DNA from: Candidatus Cloacimonadota bacterium
GTDB taxonomy: Bacteria > Cloacimonadota > Cloacimonadia > Cloacimonadales > Cloacimonadaceae
NCBI GenBank assembly: GCA_012728875.1
Contig: JAAYEF010000011.1
Coordinates: 1 to 64,000 of the forward strand
Direction: 5' to 3'
Length of the DNA: 64,000 nt
The notes below the pieces were generated by a model. That model had not been told where the DNA came from and searched no databases. It saw nothing but the letters and a program-made list of their open reading frames with translations. Below, in pieces: positions 7,902 through 17,832 of the stretch (positions within the stretch are counted from its first letter, which is position 1; each line of letters opens with the position of its first letter). The translations under genes and the position numbers were made by a program.

Positions 7902-10900
7902 ATGATAATAGACCGCCGTTATCGCCTTTTGGAAAATATGGGCTCCGGGCCCCTGGGCAGCGTTTGGCGCGCTCAAGACCTTCGGAGCGGGAACTTCCTG
8001 CGCATCAAGCTGTTCCAAGACCTGTGGGGGGAAGATTCCCACGGTGGATTTGGAGCAGTGGGAATGTGGCGTCGCCGCCGTTTGCGCCATCCCAACCTGC
8101 TTGGGGTCTATGATTTTGGGCGGCAGGACGACGGTCTTTACATGGCGGGTGAATTTTTCCAAAACGCTTCCACCTTGAGCGAGGGCGGACTTGCCACCGA
8201 GCATGAATCGCTGATCTGGGAACTTTTGGCGCAGATTTGTCTGGGCTTGCAGGCGCTTCACCGTCAGGGCATGGCTCACGGGGCTTTGAAGGCGGAAAAC
8301 ATCCTTTTCAAGAAAACCGCGGAGGGAATCGAAGTGAAGCTTGCCGACCACGGTTTCGGAGCGGTGAACCTGGCTCCCTGGAACGCTTCGGCGCGCTCGG
8401 GAGAGGAAAACGAAAAGCTGCAGTCCAGCGTGGAGAGCTTTTCCCCGCAGGATGACCTGTTTGCCCTGGGAGCGGTGATCTATCGTCTGCTCACAGGCAG
8501 GGAACCCTTCAGCGCTCGCCAGATTGAGGCGATGAAGGGTCAGGGTCGGCGTTGGTTTTCCCCGCTTTATCCCCGCGAACTGGACCCCGGCATTCCCATG
8601 GCTTTGCAAAACCTCTGTTTGCGGCTTCTGGCGCCTGAAACCGAGAACCGCTTCCAAAGTGCGCAAGAGGTTCTTTTGCAGATCGAACGAGCCAGTGGAA
8701 CACACTTCTCCCCCACTCCCGGCGGAGGTTTGGCAAATTCCATCCGCTTTGGGGGCAGCGTTTCCCGCGCCAAGGAAATGGGCAGGCTTTTGGACCTGCT
8801 TCCCACCAGGACAGTGGGCGGAAAAACCGTTTGCATCATGGGCGGGGAAGGGATTGGAGCCGGAGAGCTTTTAAGCCTTTTCCGCTATGAGATCTTGGGC
8901 ACAGAGCAATATCTTTTCGACTTCAGTTGCAGTCCCGACCAGCGAGATGCGTTTTTTGCACTGATCAAGGAATATCTGGCATCCCTGCCCGCGGAGGAGT
9001 TGGCAGAATACAGGGAAACAGCGGAGATTTCGCCACGGATGCGTTCCTACCTGTTTGGCGAAGGAGATGGTGAAGCTGAAGTCCGACCTGCCAAAAATAC
9101 CCTTGACGGCCATCCGCCCCTGATGGCAGACTTTGAATTTGCGAAAAAGATGATTGGCGAACTGGCGCGGAGAAAGCCGGTGGTTTTCATCATTCGCAAC
9201 GTGGAACACCTGCATCCGCACAGCATCGATTTCATCAACTTCCTGTCTGTGTGGGTGGCGGAGCAGCCCATCCTGATTCTGATGAGCAGCGACGATTTGA
9301 GGCAGGTGAAACTGATTCGCCATCCGGTTTTGATCCAGCTGGATATGTTCACGCCCGCCCAAAGCGCTTCCTACGCCAAAAGCCTGACGGGAACAGCGCT
9401 GAGCGAAGAGTTTTCCCAATGGCTGCACAGGCGTTCGGGCGGAAATCCGTGGTTGATCCGTGAAATTTTGGCTTCACTGGCAGAAAAAGGCGAGTTTCAT
9501 CCGGGGGAAGAGCCCAGGGCGGAGGTTTTGGCAGGCTTTGAGCTTCCCCAGGAGCCCTTGGAATCCATCTACACGCGCATGAGCAGGCTCACCTCTGGAG
9601 CATATCTGAACCTGCAAAAGCTGTCCATCGTGCAAACGCCCATCTCCAGCGAACTGATCCGCCACATCTGCCAGCTTGGCGACGCTCAGCTTTACGAGCT
9701 TTTGAACGAGGCGAAATTCAACGAGATTTTGCACAAAGACGGAAAGCAGCACTATTTCACCTTTGCCGAGGCGAAGGAAAAGTTCTTTGAGCAGTGTTTG
9801 CCCAGAACTCGCAAGCAAGTCTCACAGAATGTCTTACAGTTTTTTGAAGGCAAAAAGGTGGAGGATTTCCCCACCTGCCGGGGCTTGATCGAAGGAGCCC
9901 GGATTGCGGAGGATATGGCAAGCGAAAGGCGCTGGCTTTTGAGGCTTTACGAGCTTTATTGTCAGGAACATCTGCAGCAGGAATCCTACGACGCCATCGC
10001 CAGGGTCCTGAGGCTGCGCTTGGAAGGCGGATTGGAGCTGACGGATGAGGAATTTGCACAGGATTTGAGCAAGTTCCACCGGATGTTGGAGTTTACCGCC
10101 AGCCAAACCGAGACGGAGTTTTTGCTCAAGCATCAGGACCAGCTTCCCAACAGCTTTGAGAAATTCGGGGTGTTGGGCAGCCTGGTTCTCTTTGGAGGCG
10201 ACACCAAGACGGCTTTGAGACATTATGAGCGGGCGGAAAAGCTGGCTTCCACTCCCGCTGAAAGAACGCGGGCAAGGTTGTGGCAGGGGCAGATTCATGC
10301 ACGTTTGAACCCCTTGAAACTGAAACGCAGCCTGGCGGGCTTGGAACTGGAAAAGGCTTCCATCGCTTGTCAGATCAAGGCGGCAACGCTGATGGCGGCT
10401 CATGACGTTCAGGAAAGCGGCAACGAAGTCGCCGTGAAAAAGCTGGAGGAGTTTCTGGCTCAGCTCACCCCCAGCCAGGAACCCGACGCCATGATTGAAC
10501 TGGCATCGCTGCACAACACTTTGGGCGAACTTTACAGCATTCAAAAGGACCTTGCGGAGGCGGGAGACCACTTTGGCGTCGCGCTGAACATCTGGAACAG
10601 CTATAATATCCGGCGACATCTGGCGTGGATCCACAACAATCTGGCAGATCTGGATTTGAAGCAGGGGCTCACGGACACGGGTTTGGCTCATGCGGAAAAA
10701 GCCTTTGCCCACGCCAAGGACCGCGGAAACCCGCTGGCAATGGGCAGGGCGCGCTTGAATCAGGGTGAGGTGAAAATCAAGATGGGCGCCTTTGAGGAAG
10801 CGGAGACGCTGCTCTTGGAAGCGCAGGAAATCATCAAGAACCTCAAGGCGGAAAAGTATCTGGTTTCCATCGAACGCAACCTGGCACTCGCCAAGAGCAA

Positions 10901-13355
10901 GATCATCGGTTTTGGACACTATTACAACTTCATCGCCCAGCGCGAACCCAAGCTGGTTCAGGGAAATATCTCCCAAATCAACCCCTTGGTGAAGACCTAT
11001 TTTTACTATCTGACAGAAATCAAAAACCCCAAAAAACTCAGCCGCCTGATCTTGGGCAACACACAGATCGACTATGCGCGCATCCATGAACAGGAGTTCT
11101 ATCACAACGCCCTGAGCCTTTTGGCGATGGTGGAGGGGGATTACGACTCCGCATTGAAACAGCTCAAGCTGGCGCTGCGTTTTGCGGGACAGATCAACAA
11201 CCACTATGCCATGGCGGTTTTGAGCGTTTTGAAGGCCACCTGTCACTACGGTCTTGGACAGATGGACCGCGCTGCGGAAATCCTGCGCAAGGCAAAGCCG
11301 GGAATCCAGGAACGCCACTATTTATATTGGGAATTGAGCCTGGAGCTCTTGGAACTGAAGCTGAAGCTGGTGGACCCCTCACTGGGTTTGAGAGAACTTT
11401 TGCGTCAGCTCAACGATGCCCTTTCCCGCTGTCAAAGCCAGAAATACTATCAGCTTGAGGTTCAGCTTCGCCAGATGAAGATCCAACTGCTCACCGCCAT
11501 CGGAGCACCGGAAGTGGCGGGCGAGGAGCTTCGCAAGTACCGTCAATACCTGGAAAGCATCACCCGCGACATCGATCCCCAGGACCGGCTCAACTTCCTG
11601 GAAGTGAGTCAATACAACTGTTCCGACCCCACTCTCTTCAAAACCATGCCGATGGCGTCCAGGCAAAGCCGCGCTCGCTTGAGGCTGAACGAGATTTTGT
11701 TCGACACCTCGAACGTGAACAGCCTGCAGAGGGTCAAGTTCCTGATCGGCAAGGGAATAAACCAGCTCATCTCACCTTCCAGCTTCGTCTTGATGGCGTG
11801 GTCGGAAAAACTGGGCGCCTATCAGGATTTTCACAGCTACAACGCCCAGCTCCCGCTTCCCGGAGAATTCGGCGAACACATCGAAAACGCCTTCCAAAAC
11901 CACAGCCTGCAAAGGTTTGAACATCTGGGGAAAAACATCGCCATCTTGCCCTTGGGTTCAAGCAGCCGCCGGGTGGGCTTTCTGGTTTTGAGCGACGAGG
12001 GTGAACTGGACTACACCCCCAGCGAACTGGAACTGCTGGAAAACATCCGGGCTCCGCTCACGGCAATGCTGGTGAGAGCCTGGGACTATTCCGAACTCTA
12101 TCTGCGCATGGAAAAGATGAACCGCCTCATCGAGCTTTCCAATGAACTGATGAACACCAGAAATCTGGGCGAGCTTGAACAAGGCATGGTTTCCGCAGCG
12201 ATCGAGCTCACCGGCGCCACCAGGGGGTTCCTGATCAAAAAGGACTCCGAGGGAAACAATTTCTTTCAGATTCAACTGGATATGAACGGTCAGATTTTAA
12301 GCACGGCGTTCGGCGTGAGCAACACAGCACTCGGCCTTTGCCAAAGCTCGGACGAGGAATTGAGATCCACAAATGCACCACGGGACAAGCGCTTTGAGGA
12401 TTCCTTCAGCGTTCAGGATTACGGCATCCAGAGCATCTTTTGCGCGCCCATACTTCAGCAGGACTACAGCGGCTACATCTATTTGGACAACGCTGGCGAC
12501 AGCAGCCGCGAGATGTATTTGAACGAGGAATTCACCCGCTTGTTCCTCAGGCTCTTTCAAAACGCCATCCAAAACTCGCTGCAATACTCGGAATTGATTC
12601 AAAAGAGCGCGGAATTGAGCAATCTGGAGCAGGCGAAGGACTATTTCACCCACATCGTGAGCCATGAATTCAACACCCCGCTCTTTATGCTTCAGAGTGC
12701 TGTGAACCAGCTCAAACAAAAGGAACCCGATCTCAAAAGCAAGCAGTGGAACAAGATTGAAGAGGCAGTGAAAAAGCTGTCCATCACAGTGGCGGACGTG
12801 CAGACCATGAACCGCTACAACCTGACCCAAAGCCTCCAGAAAAAGCAGATTGACCTGGAGGAGATCTTGAGGCAGGTTCACCAGCAAATTGAGATTTTGA
12901 CCCGCGAACGCAGGCTGCACATCCGCGTGGAACTGGAAAAAGACCTTCCGCCGCTGTGGTCAAGCTGGGCAGACCTGCATCTGATGATCTATAACATCGT
13001 GCTGAACGCCGTCCGCTTCACAAACGACAACGGCATCATCACCATCGGAGCCAGGCGTTCCGCGGTCCCGCAGGAAAAGATCGAAGGCGGGGAAACTCTC
13101 GTGATCTTTGTGACGGACAACGGCATCGGCATCTCGCAGCGCCGCATCCGTGAGGTTTTTCAAAAATACTATGAATTGGGCGACATCTATGCCCACAAAA
13201 GCGGCTTGGTTTCCTACCGCAGCAGCGGTTTGGGACTGGGCTTGGCGGTCTCCAAACGCATCGCCGAACTCCATGGCGGGCGCATCGAAATCAAAAGCAA
13301 GGAAAATGAGGGCACATCCGTGTTCATGATCTTGCCAAACAAAAAAGGAGGATGA
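7902..13355 (+). CDS. pseudokinase-ATPase-TPR-GAF-histidine kinase hybrid
   Basis: An 1817-residue soluble signalling protein. Residues ~5-265 have a Ser/Thr kinase fold with a glycine loop and a VAIK-type lysine (LRIK), but the catalytic loop reads HGALKAEN (H126, A128) instead of HRDLKPEN, and DFG reads DHG. Residues ~289-620 resemble an AAA-type ATPase, but the P-loop is GGEGIGAGE (Ala320 in place of Lys) and Walker B has Asn. TPR-like helices fill ~640-1260, one or two GAF domains ~1270-1560. A HisKA domain (SHEFNTPL, H1588) and HATPase (NIVLNAVRFT, DNGIGIS, GLGLGL) end the protein and look intact. No response regulator is adjacent. The start at 7902 has GGGAG 6 bases upstream. The layout recalls cyanobacterial and myxobacterial kinase/HK hybrids. 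Confidence 0.9.
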   Translation: MIIDRRYRLLENMGSGPLGSVWRAQDLRSGNFLRIKLFQDLWGEDSHGGFGAVGMWRRRRLRHPNLLGVYDFGRQDDGLYMAGEFFQNASTLSEGGLATEHESLIWELLAQICLGLQALHRQGMAHGALKAENILFKKTAEGIEVKLADHGFGAVNLAPWNASARSGEENEKLQSSVESFSPQDDLFALGAVIYRLLTGREPFSARQIEAMKGQGRRWFSPLYPRELDPGIPMALQNLCLRLLAPETENRFQSAQEVLLQIERASGTHFSPTPGGGLANSIRFGGSVSRAKEMGRLLDLLPTRTVGGKTVCIMGGEGIGAGELLSLFRYEILGTEQYLFDFSCSPDQRDAFFALIKEYLASLPAEELAEYRETAEISPRMRSYLFGEGDGEAEVRPAKNTLDGHPPLMADFEFAKKMIGELARRKPVVFIIRNVEHLHPHSIDFINFLSVWVAEQPILILMSSDDLRQVKLIRHPVLIQLDMFTPAQSASYAKSLTGTALSEEFSQWLHRRSGGNPWLIREILASLAEKGEFHPGEEPRAEVLAGFELPQEPLESIYTRMSRLTSGAYLNLQKLSIVQTPISSELIRHICQLGDAQLYELLNEAKFNEILHKDGKQHYFTFAEAKEKFFEQCLPRTRKQVSQNVLQFFEGKKVEDFPTCRGLIEGARIAEDMASERRWLLRLYELYCQEHLQQESYDAIARVLRLRLEGGLELTDEEFAQDLSKFHRMLEFTASQTETEFLLKHQDQLPNSFEKFGVLGSLVLFGGDTKTALRHYERAEKLASTPAERTRARLWQGQIHARLNPLKLKRSLAGLELEKASIACQIKAATLMAAHDVQESGNEVAVKKLEEFLAQLTPSQEPDAMIELASLHNTLGELYSIQKDLAEAGDHFGVALNIWNSYNIRRHLAWIHNNLADLDLKQGLTDTGLAHAEKAFAHAKDRGNPLAMGRARLNQGEVKIKMGAFEEAETLLLEAQEIIKNLKAEKYLVSIERNLALAKSKIIGFGHYYNFIAQREPKLVQGNISQINPLVKTYFYYLTEIKNPKKLSRLILGNTQIDYARIHEQEFYHNALSLLAMVEGDYDSALKQLKLALRFAGQINNHYAMAVLSVLKATCHYGLGQMDRAAEILRKAKPGIQERHYLYWELSLELLELKLKLVDPSLGLRELLRQLNDALSRCQSQKYYQLEVQLRQMKIQLLTAIGAPEVAGEELRKYRQYLESITRDIDPQDRLNFLEVSQYNCSDPTLFKTMPMASRQSRARLRLNEILFDTSNVNSLQRVKFLIGKGINQLISPSSFVLMAWSEKLGAYQDFHSYNAQLPLPGEFGEHIENAFQNHSLQRFEHLGKNIAILPLGSSSRRVGFLVLSDEGELDYTPSELELLENIRAPLTAMLVRAWDYSELYLRMEKMNRLIELSNELMNTRNLGELEQGMVSAAIELTGATRGFLIKKDSEGNNFFQIQLDMNGQILSTAFGVSNTALGLCQSSDEELRSTNAPRDKRFEDSFSVQDYGIQSIFCAPILQQDYSGYIYLDNAGDSSREMYLNEEFTRLFLRLFQNAIQNSLQYSELIQKSAELSNLEQAKDYFTHIVSHEFNTPLFMLQSAVNQLKQKEPDLKSKQWNKIEEAVKKLSITVADVQTMNRYNLTQSLQKKQIDLEEILRQVHQQIEILTRERRLHIRVELEKDLPPLWSSWADLHLMIYNIVLNAVRFTNDNGIITIGARRSAVPQEKIEGGETLVIFVTDNGIGISQRRIREVFQKYYELGDIYAHKSGLVSYRSSGLGLGLAVSKRIAELHGGRIEIKSKENEGTSVFMILPNKKGG

Positions 13356-13358
13356 GGC

Positions 13359-16295
13359 TTGGGTTTTAGAACACTTTTCAGAGCCGGACTCCATTTGGGG
13401 CGGAGACGCATCTTCCCCATTCTCGTAACGCTCTTTTTGGCGTTGTTCGTTTTTGGCGGACTTTGGGGTCAATCCATCCGCGAAACAGATGAATTCAACT
13501 ATATCACCGAGCTTTTCTACAGTCCGACGGCGGATTTGAACGAGCTGTGGGAAGAACTGGACGCCTTTTCCACACGCTGGGGGAATTCGGAGTATGATGA
13601 ATATGTCAGATATCTGAAGGCGCATGTGGCTCTGCGTTTGGGAGAGATCGAACTTAGCGGACAGCTTTTTGAAGAGCTGCTTTCCCACGATGTTTACCCC
13701 GATATTTTGCCGGATATCCTGCTCAATCTTGCCATCGTGAAATATCAGCAAAACCTATTTCCCGCCTCGCTTGTGCTTTTGGATGAGCTGGAAAATCTGG
13801 CTGTGCATCCCTGGTATGACTATCAGGCCAGGATGTGGCGCGGACGGGTTAAGGCTCTGCAGGAGTTGTGGTTCAGCGCAGCCGAGGAATTTCGCAAGGC
13901 GCTTGAATTTGAGCCCAATGAAACAAAATTTGAATACTACAAGGTGCTTTTGGCGTTGGGACGGGATGAAACGGCGGCTGCCATTTTGGATTCGCTTTCC
14001 AGCTCCGATCCAGACTGGGAAAACTATCAGGGCGCCTGGCTGGACCGCCTGCTCACCGACGGGCTGTATCAGGATTTTGATGCGCACCTGGCTGCGCTTG
14101 ACACTGAACTGGTTCAAACACCCGTTTTCGTTTTGCTCAAAGCGCGCAAAGCCATTTTGCTGCAGGATTATCAGGACGCACGGGAAATCATGAACAACCT
14201 GGAGGACAACGGTGAAACCGGGCTTTTCTACCATGCTCTGCTTTTGAGACAAGAGGGAAACCTGGGCGCTGCGGATTCCATCTTCCGCTTGATCCAGGTG
14301 TCGTCCGACCCCGATTTGGCGGTGCTTTCCTACTTTGAGCGCCTGAAGATCATCTACGATAAAAACCCCGATTCCGCCATCCAGCAGCTTCAGGATTATC
14401 TGGATAAAAGACAGAATAAACAGGGAGAGGCACTGCAGCTTTTGGGCGAGTTTCTCTTTGGAACTGGAGATCACCTGAAAGCGCTCCGCGCCTTAATCGA
14501 GGCTTCAAACCACATTCTCCCCGCCGCTTCGCAGGAAAAGAACCAAATCCTCATCGCCCGTTCTTACGACGCCATCGGTCAGGAAAAGCTTTGTGCTGAG
14601 ACCTGCAACCGCTATCTGAACAGCCATCCGCAGGGTCTTTACCGCGATCAGGCTTTTTACTATCTGGCAAAGAATTCCAGTGATGACTCCGACCTTGCCA
14701 AGCTGAACTATCAGAGGCTTCTGAAGGATTATCCCGATTCCCAATTCGCAAATTCAGCACGCTTCGGCCTGGGGGAAATACATTTTTACGCCTCGGAATA
14801 TCCGCAGGCAATCGAGCTTTATAAAACCGTGGTTCCCACCGGGCAAAACCAGGCTGTGCTTTGGTTGCGTCTGGCTCAAGCCTACTATTTTGCCAAAGAT
14901 CTCGATGGAGCAAAAGCCGTTTTGGATGGGGCTTTGGAAGCAGAAACGGATTTTGAGGCCGCCCTTCTGAAAGCGGGAATTGCCTTTTCCAAAAAGGATT
15001 TTGAAGCGTCCTTGAACCTGTTTTCCCACGCTGACAGCCTGGCTTCAAACCAACAGCAGCATAGCGAAGCAAAGTCATATCTGGCTTACACTCTTTACAC
15101 CATGGGACGTCACGAAGAGGCTTCCCAAATGTTTTTGGAACTGGCTGAAAGCGGCGATAACGGCGATATCTACCTCTATCAGGCGGCAAAATCCGCAGCG
15201 CAGGGTAAAAAATGGCACCGTGCCTTGGAAATCTATGACCGCTGGCTGGATGAGTTTCCGGATTCCGACCTGTTTTTGAACGTTCTGGCGGATATCGCGG
15301 TGACAAACTTCAACCTTGGCAACTATTCCGAATCCCTTTCCGGCTGGCTAAACATCCTTCGGCGCTTCACTTCGAACACCTTTGTGCCGGAAGAGGACCG
15401 TCCCCTATTGGCTGAGGTTTTCACCGGAATTGAAACCAGTTCGCGCAAGCTGAAGGGTTACGAACACATCGACGAAATCTCACAGCTCATCGACAGCTTT
15501 AAAAGCGACTACATCAAGTTTGAGCTGGAATATATCCTGGTGAAGCTCTATGCCAACGCCGAATTGTGGGCGGAGCTTTTGCGTGAAGCCGGGCAGTTTC
15601 GCCAAAGTTTGGATCTGCCCACCCATCGGCAAAATGAATTCGACAGCCTGCTTTTGCAATCCCTCATCCGCTTGAACCGATTGGAGGAAGCTGACAGCCT
15701 GGCTGTGGAACTCCACGAACGCGCCCCCAGCCAGGAATTGATGCTCCAATGGGCGGAACTGGCAGAAATGGGCGGAGACACCGAACTGGCTCAAGAGCGC
15801 TATTTCAAGGCCTTTGAGCTGGGTCCGGAGGATGGGATCTGGCTCAGCCTGCTGGATCTTTCCTCCCAAAATCAGTGGCTGGATTTTCCCGAACTTTGGG
15901 AGCTTGGTTCATCCTGGCAGGAACTGCATCCCCAGGCATATCTGCACCGATTGGCTTATCTGTTTGAATCCGGCAGTCTGGACGAAGCCACCGCCTTGGC
16001 GGATTCGCTGTTGGACAGCCAAAGCAACCCCTGGATCCGCGCCAATGCTGAGGTTTGGCTGGGCAAAGCGATCTTGGAAAAAGGCGACGCCGCTTCCGCA
16101 CGCAGAACCTTTCAGAGGATACGTCTGCTGTGGCAGGAATTCCCCGATGTTCACGGCCAGGCGTGTTATTACACCGTTTTGAGCCTCATTGCTTTGGATG
16201 AGATGCAGGAAGCCCGGCTGGCCTTGGCGGAATACAGCCAATATCTTCAGACCGACCAGCTTGAACATCTGCAAACCCTGCTCCAGGAACCCTGA
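13359..16295 (+). CDS. exported TPR-repeat protein
   Basis: A 978-residue protein with an N-terminal signal peptide (RRRIFPILVTLFLALFVFGG, cut near residue 37) followed almost entirely by tetratricopeptide-like helix pairs, so it is probably periplasmic or outer-membrane associated. Initiation is at TTG 13359; AAAGGAGG at 13344-13351 gives a 7-base spacer and overlaps the stop of the preceding kinase gene, so the two are likely translationally coupled. The next gene, a barrel protein, starts 10 bases downstream. The three may form one envelope-linked signalling or assembly unit. No catalytic domain is visible. Confidence 0.8.
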   Translation: MGFRTLFRAGLHLGRRRIFPILVTLFLALFVFGGLWGQSIRETDEFNYITELFYSPTADLNELWEELDAFSTRWGNSEYDEYVRYLKAHVALRLGEIELSGQLFEELLSHDVYPDILPDILLNLAIVKYQQNLFPASLVLLDELENLAVHPWYDYQARMWRGRVKALQELWFSAAEEFRKALEFEPNETKFEYYKVLLALGRDETAAAILDSLSSSDPDWENYQGAWLDRLLTDGLYQDFDAHLAALDTELVQTPVFVLLKARKAILLQDYQDAREIMNNLEDNGETGLFYHALLLRQEGNLGAADSIFRLIQVSSDPDLAVLSYFERLKIIYDKNPDSAIQQLQDYLDKRQNKQGEALQLLGEFLFGTGDHLKALRALIEASNHILPAASQEKNQILIARSYDAIGQEKLCAETCNRYLNSHPQGLYRDQAFYYLAKNSSDDSDLAKLNYQRLLKDYPDSQFANSARFGLGEIHFYASEYPQAIELYKTVVPTGQNQAVLWLRLAQAYYFAKDLDGAKAVLDGALEAETDFEAALLKAGIAFSKKDFEASLNLFSHADSLASNQQQHSEAKSYLAYTLYTMGRHEEASQMFLELAESGDNGDIYLYQAAKSAAQGKKWHRALEIYDRWLDEFPDSDLFLNVLADIAVTNFNLGNYSESLSGWLNILRRFTSNTFVPEEDRPLLAEVFTGIETSSRKLKGYEHIDEISQLIDSFKSDYIKFELEYILVKLYANAELWAELLREAGQFRQSLDLPTHRQNEFDSLLLQSLIRLNRLEEADSLAVELHERAPSQELMLQWAELAEMGGDTELAQERYFKAFELGPEDGIWLSLLDLSSQNQWLDFPELWELGSSWQELHPQAYLHRLAYLFESGSLDEATALADSLLDSQSNPWIRANAEVWLGKAILEKGDAASARRTFQRIRLLWQEFPDVHGQACYYTVLSLIALDEMQEARLALAEYSQYLQTDQLEHLQTLLQEP

Positions 16296-16305
16296 AGGCT
16301 TTGCC

Positions 16306-17775
16306 ATGCGTAAGATACTGATTCCGCTCTTTGTGCTGTTTTGCTTTGCGCTGGTGGCTCAACCCCATGTTTTGCCCTCTCTGGAGATCCGCTCTGAGGG
16401 GACGCTTTTGGCTCCATTTCCGAAAAAGCCAGTTACTTTTCCAGAGGAAATAGCTCCAGACAGTCTGGTGTCGCAGGTTCCGCCTGTCTTTTCGCTGCGT
16501 CACAAGCTGCCCAAACCCACGCCGGGAACCGTTCATCCCCTGCGGCTTGACTTTGACATGGACACTTCGGTGCGCAGCTCGTTTTCCTTCAGCCACCGTC
16601 CCCAAAACCGTTTTGTGAGTCTGTGGAGGCTGGATGGGGATTTTGCCGTACCCACCACGGATTTCTACCGTTCCTCCCTGGCGCTGGGAATCAACACCCG
16701 CACCGGCGAACTGCTGCCATCTTTTTATCAATTCGCCTACCAAAGAAGCCAGACCGCGTCCTTCACCGGAGAAACCTATTCCTTTTCAACCCAGGAGCAC
16801 TTCGATTCCATCGATTTGGGGGCGGTGGATTTTCAGGACCTTCGTACTCGCTTCAGCTTGGAAAAAGCCTATCAAAACCTCGATGAGGAGAGTTCCTCCC
16901 ACTTTGCTTTTGGCTTTGACCACTCCCACATCCTGCGCTTCGAGAAACAAAGAATGGCGAACCGCTTTGTGGTTCAGGAAAGGCAAGTGGGAGTGGCGCT
17001 TCAATATCGCGCTCCCTGGTTCGGCAAAGAGCTTTCACGTTTCGATTTGGGTTTGATGACGGATTTTCACCACATCCTGCCCGCTTTGGACATCAACAAA
17101 CGAATGATTTTCTCCAAGGGCAGATATCTGGAACTGGGAAACAAAAGCGAAATCAAGGCTTTTTCCCGCTATGAAATTGCCGAAACCCATCCCTGGGTGT
17201 ATCTGCCCGCAAGACCAATGCTGGAAATGAAGCCTCTGGATTTGTATTTACGCGGTCGGAAACTGTGGGACGGTACTTTACTTCACCACGCCGGCTTGGG
17301 ACAAAATCTGCGCTTTTTCTATAACCAGCCGGATGTTTATGCACCTGATTCGCAGGCTCTTTTGAGGCAGGCGAGCGTTTTTGACTGGGAAGTGAGCGGC
17401 GAAGCGCTCTTGAACTACAAGGGTTGTCAGATTCGGCAGGACCTGGCTCTGGATTTTCAATGGTTGAAGAATGGAGAATGGGTTTCCAGAGCCTACATTC
17501 CGCGTTGGCAAGCCAAGACCCAGGCTTCCTATACGCTGAAAGAGCTTGACCTTTGGGCTTCTTTGGACCAGCAATGGTTCAGCGAGGATGAAAACGGGAA
17601 TTTACTTCCCAACGTTTTCGATCTAAGCTTGGGCTTGAGCCTGCCCGTATTCCATGACCTTCGTTTAAGCCTGAGCCTGGATAATCTTTTCAACACAGTT
17701 CATCCTGCACCGGGAACGCTTCCCGAACCGGGTCGCAGCCTACGTCTTGGCTTCCGTTGGCTGCCTTTGAAATAA
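16306..17775 (+). CDS. outer-membrane beta-barrel protein, TonB-receptor-like C-terminus
   Basis: 489 residues. A signal peptide (MRKILIPLFVLFCFALVAQ) is followed by alternating aromatic and polar strands through to the C-terminus. The closing segment (LSLSLDNLFNTVHPAPGTLPEPGRSLRLGFRW) is the kind that ends TonB-dependent receptors, but there is no recognisable plug domain and the protein is short for a receptor. The ATG lies 10 bases after the TPR gene, within a dense operon, and nadE follows. It may be the outer-membrane partner of the periplasmic TPR protein; substrate unknown. Confidence 0.7.
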   Translation: MRKILIPLFVLFCFALVAQPHVLPSLEIRSEGTLLAPFPKKPVTFPEEIAPDSLVSQVPPVFSLRHKLPKPTPGTVHPLRLDFDMDTSVRSSFSFSHRPQNRFVSLWRLDGDFAVPTTDFYRSSLALGINTRTGELLPSFYQFAYQRSQTASFTGETYSFSTQEHFDSIDLGAVDFQDLRTRFSLEKAYQNLDEESSSHFAFGFDHSHILRFEKQRMANRFVVQERQVGVALQYRAPWFGKELSRFDLGLMTDFHHILPALDINKRMIFSKGRYLELGNKSEIKAFSRYEIAETHPWVYLPARPMLEMKPLDLYLRGRKLWDGTLLHHAGLGQNLRFFYNQPDVYAPDSQALLRQASVFDWEVSGEALLNYKGCQIRQDLALDFQWLKNGEWVSRAYIPRWQAKTQASYTLKELDLWASLDQQWFSEDENGNLLPNVFDLSLGLSLPVFHDLRLSLSLDNLFNTVHPAPGTLPEPGRSLRLGFRWLPLK

Positions 17776-17832
17776 GGGGTTTTGGACTTTAATGAGTTCC
17801 ATCAACCCCGAAGCCTTATGAGGAGAAAAACC

